A DNA stretch of 5,342 nt, from the NCBI GenBank assembly GCA_002388885.1, contig DGNI01000048.1, positions 212 to 5,553 on the forward strand. Direction: 5' to 3'. The notes under the pieces are model-generated. The model searched no databases and had not been told where the DNA came from. It worked only from the letters and a program-made list of their open reading frames with translations. The DNA comes from Parvularculaceae bacterium UBA4496. Lineage in GTDB: Bacteria > Pseudomonadota > Alphaproteobacteria > Caulobacterales > Parvularculaceae. Below are positions 1 through 5,342 of this stretch, one piece after another. A program made the position numbers and the translations under genes. Every line of letters starts with the position of its first letter. Within the stretch, counting starts at the first letter, position 1.

Positions 1-428
1 TGCGGCCCGCGCAACACTTCAACGCGCTCGACATCGAACAGCACACCTTGCGTCATCACCGGAATGGGATAGGCGATATCGTCAACATAAACGCCAACAG
101 TCGGCGTGTTATTCGTTGCGTAATCGCGAAAGCCGACCCCGCGGATTGAAAAACTCGGCTGGCCTGACCCGAACTGGTTTTCGATCTCAAGATTGGGCGT
201 GAGGTTCTCAAGGCCGTTGATACGGTCGACGCCAAAATCGATGAGGTCGGCGCCGGAAAGAACGTTAAGCGCAATACCGACATCTTGCGGCGATTGTACT
301 CGGCGCTGGGCGGTTACGAAAATCTGATCGTCAACTGAAATATCTGAAACTAGGGTTGCGTCTGTTGCGTATGCAGCGCTGTTCAATAGGCCGCAGGTCA
401 ACGCGGCGCGAAGTGTGAATTTATACAT
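1..428 (-). CDS. TonB-dependent outer-membrane receptor, N-terminal part (cut by window edge)
   Basis: Reading from ATG at 428-426 gives 142 codons that continue past the left edge. Residues 1-21 look like a signal peptide (basic start, hydrophobic stretch, AYA before the likely cut). A TonB-box-like segment follows at about 33-43 (DDQIFVTAQRR), then the plug domain, with SIRGVGFRDYA near 94-104, VGVYVDDIAY at 111-120 and the family signature VERVEVLRGP at 133-142. Proteins of this family sit in the outer membrane and import siderophores, vitamins or other large nutrients using energy from TonB-ExbBD. The substrate cannot be told from the plug alone; the VTAQRR type is common in Alphaproteobacteria and sphingomonads. 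The beta-barrel lies outside the window. There is no strong Shine-Dalgarno sequence before the ATG. A 249-base leader with three hairpins separates it from the upstream gene, so it may have its own promoter and leader control. Confidence 0.95.
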   Translation of the reverse strand, partial: MYKFTLRAALTCGLLNSAAYATDATLVSDISVDDQIFVTAQRRVQSPQDVGIALNVLSGADLIDFGVDRINGLENLTPNLEIENQFGSGQPSFSIRGVGFRDYATNNTPTVGVYVDDIAYPIPVMTQGVLFDVERVEVLRGP

Positions 429-458
429 GGTTTCTTACCCGCTAATCATTCGAAGCCG

Positions 459-489
459 GGCAACGCCCCGTTTTACTCGAGGGATTGCC
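459..489. repeat. Hairpin repeat H1 (loop TTTTACT)
   Basis: Outer stem GGCAA (459-463) pairs with TTGCC (485-489). The inner stem CCCCG (466-470) pairs with CG + GGG (478-479, 481-483), with A480 bulged, around the loop TTTTACT (471-477). In the minus-strand transcript the loop reads AGUAAAA. It is the most diverged of three copies spaced about 56-59 bases apart, and the one nearest the receptor start codon. Confidence 0.65.
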
Positions 490-507
490 GTCTCCAATGC
501 TTCGCGT

Positions 508-549
508 GGCGTATTCGTTTGCAGCGTTTACTCGCTGCCGGAATACGCC
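508..549. repeat. Hairpin repeat H2 (loop TTTACT), strongest of three
   Basis: A perfect 9-bp outer stem, GGCGTATTC (508-516) with GAATACGCC (541-549), and a perfect 6-bp inner stem, GCAGCG (521-526) with CGCTGC (533-538), close on the loop TTTACT (527-532). The small internal loop is GTTT opposite CG. Its right arm (GCCGGAATACGC, 537-548) is nearly the same as that of H3 (595-607), which shows that the copies share an origin. Confidence 0.8.
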
Positions 550-556
550 GCCGAAC

Positions 557-608
557 CGCGTAAATCCTTGTCAGATGACGGGCCGTTTTACTCGGCCGGA
601 ATAACGCG
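557..608. repeat. Hairpin repeat H3 (loop TTTTACT)
   Basis: The inner stem GGCCG (581-585) pairs perfectly with CGGCC (593-597) around the loop TTTTACT (586-592). A weaker outer pairing, CGCGT (557-561) with ACGCG (604-608), can extend through TCC/GGA (565-567 with 598-600), leaving a one-sided bulge at 568-580. The inner stem bases differ from those of H1 and H2 while pairing is kept. The outer pairing is less certain than the inner one. Confidence 0.65.
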
Positions 609-628
609 CCGCGGGCTGCGAGGGGCGC

Positions 629-657
629 TTTTTAGAAGAAATATGACGAAAGTTCAA
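629..657 (-). promoter_or_regulatory. Candidate promoter for the TonB-dependent receptor
   Basis: On the minus strand TTGAAC (657-652) and TAAAAA (634-629) stand 17 bases apart, each matching the sigma-70 consensus at four of six positions. Transcription would begin near 622, just before the three hairpins, giving a leader of roughly 190 nt. The match is modest and the AT-rich stretch could fit by chance. Confidence 0.35.
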
Positions 658-677
658 TGCGGATCGAATAGCAGGAC

Positions 678-1670
678 TTATCGTGCTGAGGCGGCGCCAT
701 TCTTTGCTGACTTCATTCGGTAATACCGCAACGCCGCGCCGGGGGCCCCAAGCATCGGGTGTTTGCGTTCCCAGTCTGTGATGTTGATATCGATTCCGCT
801 ATGCCGTTTGATCTTCCAGGCGATGTAATCCATTCCGCCATTGAAAGTCTGCGTGCCTTTTAAAAGGCGCAGTACGGAAAGCATCGCGCCGACGAGCGCG
901 CGAAGGCGCCAGGCTGCTTTCGCTTTTCGTGTTGAACCATCGCCTGCAAGGGAAATCATGCCGTTTTCGGTTTGTATGTCGAAACTCGCCGCCGCGAGCG
1001 CGGGTAGAGTGACATCATCGGTCCATGAGCCGTAACTCTCGATCAGTTTTGCGGCGCGATCCGGGTTTTCGGCGCGCAATTCCGCTTTATAGGATGCCCC
1101 AAGCCCCGCAAGCCACAGATCGCGGGGCTTGAAGTTTTCTTCCAGCAACCCTGCGCTGGCGCCGCAAAACCTGACGATTGCCTGCGTCAGCGCCGCCTCC
1201 AGTTGCGCCGTCATTTTTCCGGCGGGATCATAAATGCGCGTCGGCTGAGTGAACCGAGCCCAGAAATAGGAATGAAATGTTTTGGCGCTGACGAGGCGCT
1301 CAAAATGATCGAGCGTCAGCACGGCGTATTTTGCCCTTAATTTTCCGAATCGAGAGTCGGTCTCCAGATAAAAGACGTTGGGCGGGACAAGACGGTTCAC
1401 GATGCGCAACGCTGAGGACGTGTAAAGGGCCTCATAATCTTTACCGATGAGATAGAAATCGAAAATGAGATCTGCGGGGTTTTCGTGAGACGATACGCTG
1501 GCGCCAGAGCCGTAAAAAAGGGCGGCGGAGCCCGGATATTTTTCCAGCAACGTGTCTAGCAAAATCTTTGCTGGTTCTGACAGCGGCGGCGCCGAAACTT
1601 CAGCGACAAGCGCGCGCAATTGTTCCAGCGGCGCTGTTGATTGCGCCGCATTGTTCCCTGGGCCGTCCAT
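678..1670 (-). CDS. Tam41/TAMM41-like nucleotidyltransferase (putative CDP-diacylglycerol synthase)
   Basis: A 330-residue protein with no signal peptide or membrane helix. The layout recalls mitochondrial Tam41/TAMM41, a peripheral enzyme making CDP-diacylglycerol from phosphatidate and CTP. Near the start, KILLDTLLEKYPGSAALFYGSG (35-56) parallels the family's helix plus YGSG nucleotidyltransferase motif. LIFDFYLI (68-75) fits the 'LDFVF' acidic motif, with D71 as candidate metal ligand. KLRAKYAVLTLDHFERL (110-126) and RFTQPTRIYD (139-148) fit 'IKYGVIS...DL' and 'GRLQKPVKI'. Near the C-terminus, RALVG...LLKGTQTFNGG (257-279) fits the 'SS..Q..KGI.TAG' segment. This is recognition from memory of the family, not a search; another minimal nucleotidyltransferase family remains possible. 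The ATG overlaps the stop of the lipid-kinase gene by one base (TAATG), so translation is probably coupled. A kinase supplying phosphatidate supports the assignment. Confidence 0.7.
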   Translation of the reverse strand: MDGPGNNAAQSTAPLEQLRALVAEVSAPPLSEPAKILLDTLLEKYPGSAALFYGSGASVSSHENPADLIFDFYLIGKDYEALYTSSALRIVNRLVPPNVFYLETDSRFGKLRAKYAVLTLDHFERLVSAKTFHSYFWARFTQPTRIYDPAGKMTAQLEAALTQAIVRFCGASAGLLEENFKPRDLWLAGLGASYKAELRAENPDRAAKLIESYGSWTDDVTLPALAAASFDIQTENGMISLAGDGSTRKAKAAWRLRALVGAMLSVLRLLKGTQTFNGGMDYIAWKIKRHSGIDINITDWERKHPMLGAPGAALRYYRMKSAKNGAASAR

Positions 1671-2614
1671 TAAATCAGAAACGCGGCTTTTTCAGAGACC
1701 TTGAGGATCAGGTCTTCTTGCGGATTGGTGTGGAAGATTTCGCCGTCGAACACCACGGGCCCGTCAAAACGCAAACGCAGCTCGTCGCTTTTCCAGCTAT
1801 GATAACCGGCATTCGAAAGCCACTTCGGATGACGGCCCGTGAGTACGTTCAGCGCCGCCATGAGGAGGTGTTTGCGCGGATAATCAACCGCCATGATGTT
1901 CATTGGCGCAGACCCATTGCCCCAGAAAGGAAAAATATTGGCGGTAAGGCTGTTAAGCGTTGTCATCAGGATGATGGAAAGATCGCGGTCGATCAGTTCG
2001 CCATTTTCATCGCGTAGTTTGGCCGGCAGCGGCGTACCGCCCTCCGATTTGTCGAATGCAGTTTGAAGGATAAAGCCCAGCGTGCTGAGGCCGACAGCAA
2101 CCGACCGCTTTGCACCCATCTTTTGAATCTTCTGCCGGCTGAACTGTACGGCTGTGTGAAACAACCCGGCGCCTATAAAGAAGCCGTAAATTGGGTCCTG
2201 GCGTTCTGAAAGCTGCATGCCGATCAGCGGGCGTTCCACGCGCTTGATATCGCCGCGGCCGCGTCGCCACAGAAAATTGTCGAGCGATGTCGCAGGCGGC
2301 CCCTGAAGGCCGCAGTCATTGGCGATGACGTTGGTCATGCCGCAGGGAAGGGCGACATAATTCGGATGATTCTGAAACCGGCGCTTGTTGATCGCGCTGG
2401 TGATTGCCGCCTGCATCGTGCCGTCGCCGCCGGCGAGGATCAGCGTGTTGGAGCCGCCGCGCTCGATATCGTCAAGCGCGGGATCAAGATCCTCGATTTG
2501 GTCGAGCACATAAGGGCGAATGTCGTCATGCCGCTTGGAGACATAGAGCAAATCTTCCGCCAGCAGCGGGCTGCGGGTGCTCTTGGAGTTGATGATCATC
2601 GATGCGGTCGACAT
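1670..2614 (-). CDS. Diacylglycerol kinase-like lipid kinase (DAGK catalytic domain family)
   Basis: A 314-residue protein of the DAGK/YegS/sphingosine-kinase superfamily, which phosphorylates lipid hydroxyls with ATP; diacylglycerol to phosphatidate is the likely reaction. Landmarks: first strand MIINSKSTR (6-14), nucleotide-binding LAGGDGTMQAA (60-70), VALPCGMTNVIA (87-98) in place of the usual 'P.GT.NDFA', GFFIGAGLFHTAV (144-156), and near the C-terminus FDGEIF (289-294), the family's conserved DGE motif. The usual NPxSG and GTxND loops are altered (see findings), so substrate and activity are less sure than the fold. Start: the frame stays open upstream only to a TTG at 2752, but the ATG at 2614 puts the first domain strand at the N-terminus as in relatives; ATG 2602 is also possible. 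No strong ribosome-binding site is visible. It is the first gene of an overlapping pair with the Tam41-like gene. Confidence 0.88.
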   Translation of the reverse strand: MSTASMIINSKSTRSPLLAEDLLYVSKRHDDIRPYVLDQIEDLDPALDDIERGGSNTLILAGGDGTMQAAITSAINKRRFQNHPNYVALPCGMTNVIANDCGLQGPPATSLDNFLWRRGRGDIKRVERPLIGMQLSERQDPIYGFFIGAGLFHTAVQFSRQKIQKMGAKRSVAVGLSTLGFILQTAFDKSEGGTPLPAKLRDENGELIDRDLSIILMTTLNSLTANIFPFWGNGSAPMNIMAVDYPRKHLLMAALNVLTGRHPKWLSNAGYHSWKSDELRLRFDGPVVFDGEIFHTNPQEDLILKVSEKAAFLI

Positions 2615-2689
2615 CGCACACACTTGAAAACTGTCTGGCGGCGCAAATAGCCAGAACTTGGTTAATCTTTTTCTTCTTCTTCCGGGATT

Positions 2690-2721
2690 CGGGCAGCTCG
2701 CCGCATCGGCGAAAATGCCCG
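2690..2721. repeat. Strong hairpin upstream of the lipid-kinase gene
   Basis: CGGGCA (2690-2695) pairs with TGCCCG (2716-2721), and inside it TCGCCG (2698-2703) pairs with CGGCGA (2707-2712) around a three-base CAT loop; the internal loop is GC opposite AAA. That makes 12 base pairs in all, GC-rich. No T-run follows on either strand, so it is not a standard terminator. On the minus strand it lies 76-107 bases before the kinase ATG and could be part of that leader. Confidence 0.6.
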
Positions 2722-2788
2722 GCCCCCTCACGAGCGAAAACCCGCCGTTCAATGCGGCGAGTGATCATCATGTCACAAAACGGCCATA

Positions 2789-2817
2789 TTTATCCCCCGA
2801 AACCGGGAGATTAGCAA
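2789..2817 (-). promoter_or_regulatory. Weak candidate promoter for the lipid kinase/Tam41-like pair
   Basis: On the minus strand TTGCTA (2817-2812) and GATAAA (2794-2789) are spaced by 17 bases, four of six consensus matches each. It would give a leader of about 170 nt that includes the 2690-2721 hairpin. Other starts closer to the gene cannot be excluded. Confidence 0.25.
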
Positions 2818-2943
2818 TCACCTAAATGGACAAGAAACCCGGAATTTAAAGGCTGCGCCGCCATTCGTGAAGGCCTTTCGCGGCTGGGCCGTCATCTCTG
2901 TCGCAATCAGTCGCTTTTTGTGACGAAGTCAGGTTTTCAGCGC

Positions 2944-4188
2944 TCAGATTTTAACGCCGCCCGGCCTTCCCGTCGGGTCAAATTTGCCGCCAAAGATTCG
3001 CATTTTCAGCGGGTTATGGCCGATCATGTAGCTGAGTTCGCATGGGTGCTTCACCCGCCAGACGCAAAGGTCCGCAACGTGGCCCGTTTCAATAGCGCCA
3101 TAATCACCCCAAAGCCCCAGCGCTTTTGCCGCGTTGCGGGTGACGCCCGCCAGCGCCTCCTCTGGCGTCATGCGAAACAGCGTACAGCCCATATTCATGG
3201 TGAGCAGCAGCGAGGTTAAAGGCGAGGTGCCGGGATTGCAGTCAGTCGCGAGCGCCATCGGGACGTCAGCCGCACGCAGAGCGTCCACGGGCGGCAGTTT
3301 TGTCTCTCGCAAATAATAAAATGCACCTGGCAACAGCACAGCGACCGTTCCTGCGTCAGCAAGTATGCGCGCGTCCTCGGGTTTCAAATATTCGAGATGA
3401 TCGGCCGACAGCGCGCCATAGCCCGCCGCCATTTTCGCTCCCCCGAGATCGGAAAGCTGTTCGGCATGGAGTTTCAACGAAAGGCCGAGCGACGTCGCCT
3501 TGTCGAAAACGCGCCGCATTTGCGCGCATGAAAAACCAATGCCCTCACAAAAACCATCGACGGCGTCGGCAAGGCCTTCTGTGCTCGCCGCCGGCAAAAT
3601 TTTCTCGCAAACAAACGTGATGTAATCGTCAGGCTTGTCTTTGAATTCCGGTGGCACAGCGTGTGCCGCGAGCAGCGTGGTTTTAACGCGGATATTTCGT
3701 TCGCGCTGAAGCCGCCGCGCCGCGCGAAGCATTTTCAATTCGTTTTCCGTATCGAGGCCGTAGCCTGATTTTATCTCGACCGTTGTAACGCCTTCGGCAA
3801 TTAGCGCATCAAGGCGGGGCAGGGCGGCTTCAACAAGTTCGTCTTCACTGGCGTCGCGAGTTGCGCGCACGGTAGAAAGTATGCCGCCGCCTTCGCGCGC
3901 GATCTCTTCATAGGATTTGCCGAGCAGGCGCGCCTCGAATTCGCGCGCCCTGTCGCCGCCGTAAACCAGATGCGTATGACAATCGATCAGGCCCGGTGTG
4001 ATGAGCGCACCGTCAAGGTCATGAACCTCCCGCGCGAGCGCGTCCGGCGCATCGGAAAGTTCTGCGGCGGCGCCAACCCACGCAATTTCTCCCGCTTCAA
4101 TCGCGACGGCGCCGTTCGCAATCAGCCCATAGGGCGCGCCGTCCCTCATGGTTGCGACGAAGGCGTTGGTTAACAGCAAATCCCACAT
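2944..4188 (-). CDS. hutI: Imidazolonepropionase (histidine degradation, third step)
   Basis: A 414-residue cytoplasmic amidohydrolase, the usual HutI length, hydrolysing 4-imidazolone-5-propanoate to N-formimino-L-glutamate. Metal-binding residues are in place: HTH (71-73) after TPGLIDC, H241 in KLHAEQ, and D316 in TDCNPG. Substrate-site segments [18 protein letters not shown] (137-154) and [10 protein letters not shown] (173-182) are typical, as are SADHLEYL (261-268) and [15 protein letters not shown] (332-346). The frame could begin at ATG 4218, but that codon overlaps the -10 box of a good promoter; ATG 4188, giving MWDLLLTNA as in relatives, is preferred, with weak AGGCG (4196-4192) or distant AAGGA (4206-4202) ahead of it. 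No hutH, hutU or hutG is adjacent, so the rest of the pathway must lie elsewhere or beyond the window. The gene appears to be transcribed alone. Confidence 0.97.
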   Translation of the reverse strand: MWDLLLTNAFVATMRDGAPYGLIANGAVAIEAGEIAWVGAAAELSDAPDALAREVHDLDGALITPGLIDCHTHLVYGGDRAREFEARLLGKSYEEIAREGGGILSTVRATRDASEDELVEAALPRLDALIAEGVTTVEIKSGYGLDTENELKMLRAARRLQRERNIRVKTTLLAAHAVPPEFKDKPDDYITFVCEKILPAASTEGLADAVDGFCEGIGFSCAQMRRVFDKATSLGLSLKLHAEQLSDLGGAKMAAGYGALSADHLEYLKPEDARILADAGTVAVLLPGAFYYLRETKLPPVDALRAADVPMALATDCNPGTSPLTSLLLTMNMGCTLFRMTPEEALAGVTRNAAKALGLWGDYGAIETGHVADLCVWRVKHPCELSYMIGHNPLKMRIFGGKFDPTGRPGGVKI

Positions 4189-4217
4189 GAGCGCCTGATG
4201 ATCCTTTTTGAAATTCA

Positions 4218-4246
4218 TCTATAATGAGCGCCGGCGGGCTTGTGAA
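4218..4246 (-). promoter_or_regulatory. Probable hutI promoter
   Basis: On the minus strand TTCACA (4246-4241, five of six consensus matches) and TATAGA (4223-4218, four of six) are exactly 17 bases apart. Transcription would begin near 4211, about 23 bases before ATG 4188. The spacer carries an 8-bp palindrome CGCCGGCG (4229-4236). I see no TGTA-N-TACA-like HutC operator here. Confidence 0.55.
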
Positions 4247-4250
4247 TGAA

Positions 4251-4280
4251 TTGAATAGTTCCGGCGCGAGAATTGCTAAT
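4251..4280 (+). promoter_or_regulatory. Candidate promoter of the divergent GIN-like gene
   Basis: TTGAAT (4251-4256) and GCTAAT (4275-4280) are 18 bases apart, four of six matches each. Its -35 element lies only four bases from that of the opposing hutI promoter, so polymerases at the two sites would compete. A TTGACT at 4295-4300 has no matching -10 element. Confidence 0.35.
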
Positions 4281-4303
4281 TTGAGAGCGGGGAATTGACT
4301 GTA

Positions 4304-4322
4304 GCCGGGTGTTAACGCCGGC
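4304..4322 (+). repeat. Short inverted repeat in the leader of the GIN-like gene
   Basis: GCCGG (4304-4308) and CCGGC (4318-4322) flank nine bases containing the palindrome GTTAAC. It ends three bases before the ribosome-binding site (4325-4330), so it could be a small leader hairpin or an operator. It is short and could be chance in GC-rich DNA. Confidence 0.3.
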
Positions 4323-4324
4323 CG

Positions 4325-4330
4325 AAAGGG
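4325..4330 (+). promoter_or_regulatory. Ribosome-binding site that fixes the start of the GIN-like gene
   Basis: AAAGGG stands eight bases before ATG 4339. It supports this start over the in-frame GTG at 4309, which has no such site and would put ten extra residues before the signal peptide. Confidence 0.65.
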
Positions 4331-4338
4331 TAACAGAC

Positions 4339-5316
4339 ATGACCATGATCGCTGGAACCTTGAAAAAAGCCGGGCTGCGGACGGCGCTTTCGTTTGCTGC
4401 TGGCGCTCTCGCGCTCTGGGCGCCGTCCAATGCCGAGACATTCACGGCGTCGGAAATCTCATTTCGGGACATCACCGGAACGGTGGAGATCAAAACCACA
4501 AGCGGCGACGAAATTGATGTTTCTATCCGCCAGGGAACGACCTACCGGCAAGTGCGGCTTGAGGAGAAAGACGGTGTCGTCACTGTCGTCATGGATCCGT
4601 GGAAAGAAGAGGAAGGCCGCGACTGCTGCGACCGGCGCATCACGCGCACATTCGATGCGCGCGCTGACCGCAAAGTCACGACCGGAGAGCCGCTCGATGA
4701 GCCGCTCTTTGCTGATCATCCGACTATCGAGGTCTCAATGCCGTTCGAAGGCGACGTTGAATTTACCGACGCGCGCATCAAGCTTTCCATGGAACGTATC
4801 CGCGGCTCGCTGCATCTCGATTCATGTTTCGTCTACGGCGAAACGAGCGACGTCGGCGAGGCGGTGATCAATATCATTCACGGCTCGCGCCTGGTCATGG
4901 GCAATGTGGCCGCCGGTCTTGAAATCGACGTTTCCGGCGATGCGGATGTGCGCGTCGGCGACGCCTCCATGGTGGATGTGGATGTTGCCGGTCCCGGTGA
5001 CGTTATTCTCGGCGACATAGACGGCATGCTCGATATTTCGATTGCCGGTTCGGGCCTTGTTCGCGCTGCGCGCCTTGACGGGCCGATGACAACGCGTATT
5101 GCCGGTTCAGGCGCCGTTGCGGTCAAAGCCGGCACGGCGGACAAGCTGCGGGCGTTTATTGACGGGTCCGGCGCGATCTTTTTCGGCGGCGCCGTGACGC
5201 AGCCCGAAGTCAAACTTTACGGTTCTTCGGAAGTGCGCGTTGACCAGATCAACGGCCGCCTGACCCATCACGGTTCCGGCGCGGTCTATGTCAAAGGCGT
5301 GAAGGTCGAGGACTAG
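4339..5316 (+). CDS. Secreted GIN/DUF2807-like beta-solenoid protein
   Basis: A 325-residue protein with a clear signal peptide: basic start (KK, R), hydrophobic core TALSFAAGALALWAP, cut likely after SNA (30-32). Residues 35-90 form a strand-rich segment (ISFRDITGTVEIKTTSGDEIDVSI), as in putative adhesin-head proteins. From about 198 to the end, seven short units begin with a Gly-rich turn: VSGDADVRVG 198, VAGPGDVILG 216, IAGSGLVRAA 235, IAGSGAVAVK 254, IDGSGAIFFG 274, LYGSSEVRVD 293, HHGSGAVYVK 310. The steps are 17-20 residues, typical of a right-handed beta-solenoid such as the GIN domain. Two units are near-copies in DNA (ATTGCCGGTTC at 5041 and 5098, 57 bases apart). C96, C97 and C163 could form a disulfide. 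The protein is probably periplasmic or surface-exposed; the function of the family is not established. It is divergent from hutI with no evident functional link. Confidence 0.75.
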   Translation: MTMIAGTLKKAGLRTALSFAAGALALWAPSNAETFTASEISFRDITGTVEIKTTSGDEIDVSIRQGTTYRQVRLEEKDGVVTVVMDPWKEEEGRDCCDRRITRTFDARADRKVTTGEPLDEPLFADHPTIEVSMPFEGDVEFTDARIKLSMERIRGSLHLDSCFVYGETSDVGEAVINIIHGSRLVMGNVAAGLEIDVSGDADVRVGDASMVDVDVAGPGDVILGDIDGMLDISIAGSGLVRAARLDGPMTTRIAGSGAVAVKAGTADKLRAFIDGSGAIFFGGAVTQPEVKLYGSSEVRVDQINGRLTHHGSGAVYVKGVKVED

Positions 5317-5326
5317 GCGCGCGCCT
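5315..5326. repeat. 12-bp perfect palindrome at the stop codon of the GIN-like gene
   Basis: AGGCGCGCGCCT overlaps the last two bases of the TAG stop. It may be the start of a terminator stem, but no T-run follows in the 16 bases left in the window. Confidence 0.3.
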
Positions 5327-5342
5327 CAAACCCGATCTGACA

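Larger units (their letters stand above)
429..677 (-). other. Structured leader/intergenic region upstream of the TonB-dependent receptor gene
   Basis: No credible gene lies here; the plus-strand open frame across it (415-723) has no family resemblance and covers the hairpins. What it holds is a candidate minus-strand promoter near 629-657 and then three related hairpins at 557-608, 508-549 and 459-489 before the receptor ATG at 428. If the promoter is real, the hairpins all lie in the transcribed 5' leader, about 190 nt long. No clear intrinsic terminator follows the upstream gene's stop codon at 678-680. Confidence 0.6.
2615..2943. other. Intergenic region between hutI and the lipid-kinase gene
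   Basis: About 330 bases with no supported gene. It holds a strong hairpin (2690-2721), a smaller one (CGCCG 2743-2747 with CGGCG 2755-2759), a purine tract on the minus strand (2666-2681, GAAGAAGAAGAAAAAG) about 55-65 bases before the kinase ATG, and a weak candidate promoter (2789-2817). Downstream of the hutI stop there is a short palindrome TGACGAAGTCA (2921-2931) and a loose inverted repeat GCCGC/GCGGC (2857-2861, 2880-2884), but neither is followed by a U-run, so no convincing terminator for hutI is seen. Confidence 0.6.

Noticed and set aside
459..608. CRISPR array or integron attC sites
   Set aside because: The three repeats are diverged, palindromic and carry their similarity in loop and arms, unlike CRISPR repeats with unique spacers. 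No cas gene, integrase or attC core pattern is visible.
415..723. Plus-strand open frame of 102 codons
   Set aside because: It overlaps the receptor start, the hairpin repeats and the end of the Tam41-like gene, with no recognisable protein features.
1568..2017. Plus-strand open frame of 149 codons across the kinase/Tam41-like junction
   Set aside because: It is antisense to two genes with strong family support; its sequence resembles no known protein and looks like an antisense shadow of high-GC coding DNA.
2615..2752. N-terminal extension of the lipid kinase from a TTG at 2752
   Set aside because: It adds 46 residues rich in Arg/Lys with no family counterpart, begins at a rare start codon without a ribosome-binding site, and spans strong hairpins. 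ATG 2614 fits the domain start.
2761..2778. CRP/FNR-like site (TGTGA...TCAC) ahead of the lipid-kinase gene
   Set aside because: The half-sites are separated by eight bases, not six, and the centre is not symmetric.
2857..2931. Intrinsic terminator after hutI
   Set aside because: Only short or loose stems are present and none is followed by a U-run on the minus strand.
4189..4218. Ten-residue N-terminal extension of HutI
   Set aside because: The ATG at 4218 lies inside the probable -10 box, so it would not be transcribed; homologues begin near MWDLL.

Overview
The window looks like the chromosome of an alphaproteobacterium: moderately high GC, a TonB-dependent receptor of the type with a 'VTAQRR' TonB-box region, and densely packed genes in short operons. 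The lineage is inferred from general style, not from a marker gene. There are five protein genes: four on the minus strand and one on the plus strand. No tRNA, rRNA, transposon or CRISPR array is visible.

Minus strand, in the order of transcription (right to left): (i) hutI, imidazolonepropionase of histidine degradation (4188-2944), with a good promoter just upstream. (ii) A gap of about 330 bases with no convincing gene, holding a strong hairpin and a weak candidate promoter. (iii) A diacylglycerol/lipid-kinase-family gene (2614-1670), which shares one base (TAATG) with (iv) a nucleotidyltransferase-like gene (1670-678). The latter resembles Tam41/TAMM41, the CDP-diacylglycerol synthase best known from mitochondria. 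(v) A 249-base leader carrying three related hairpins with the same loop sequence, followed by the start of a TonB-dependent outer-membrane receptor that runs off the left edge (428-1).

Plus strand: a divergent gene (4339-5316) encodes a secreted protein with a signal peptide and a repetitive 'GSG' beta-solenoid region of the GIN/DUF2807 adhesin-head type. It shares a compact intergenic promoter region with hutI.

The most interesting unit is the kinase + Tam41-like pair. If both proteins have the activity of their families, together they would convert diacylglycerol to phosphatidate and then to CDP-diacylglycerol, the branch point of phospholipid synthesis, using a soluble-type enzyme instead of the usual membrane protein CdsA. 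The second most interesting item is the set of three hairpins before the receptor gene, whose stems differ by compensating changes while the loop is kept.
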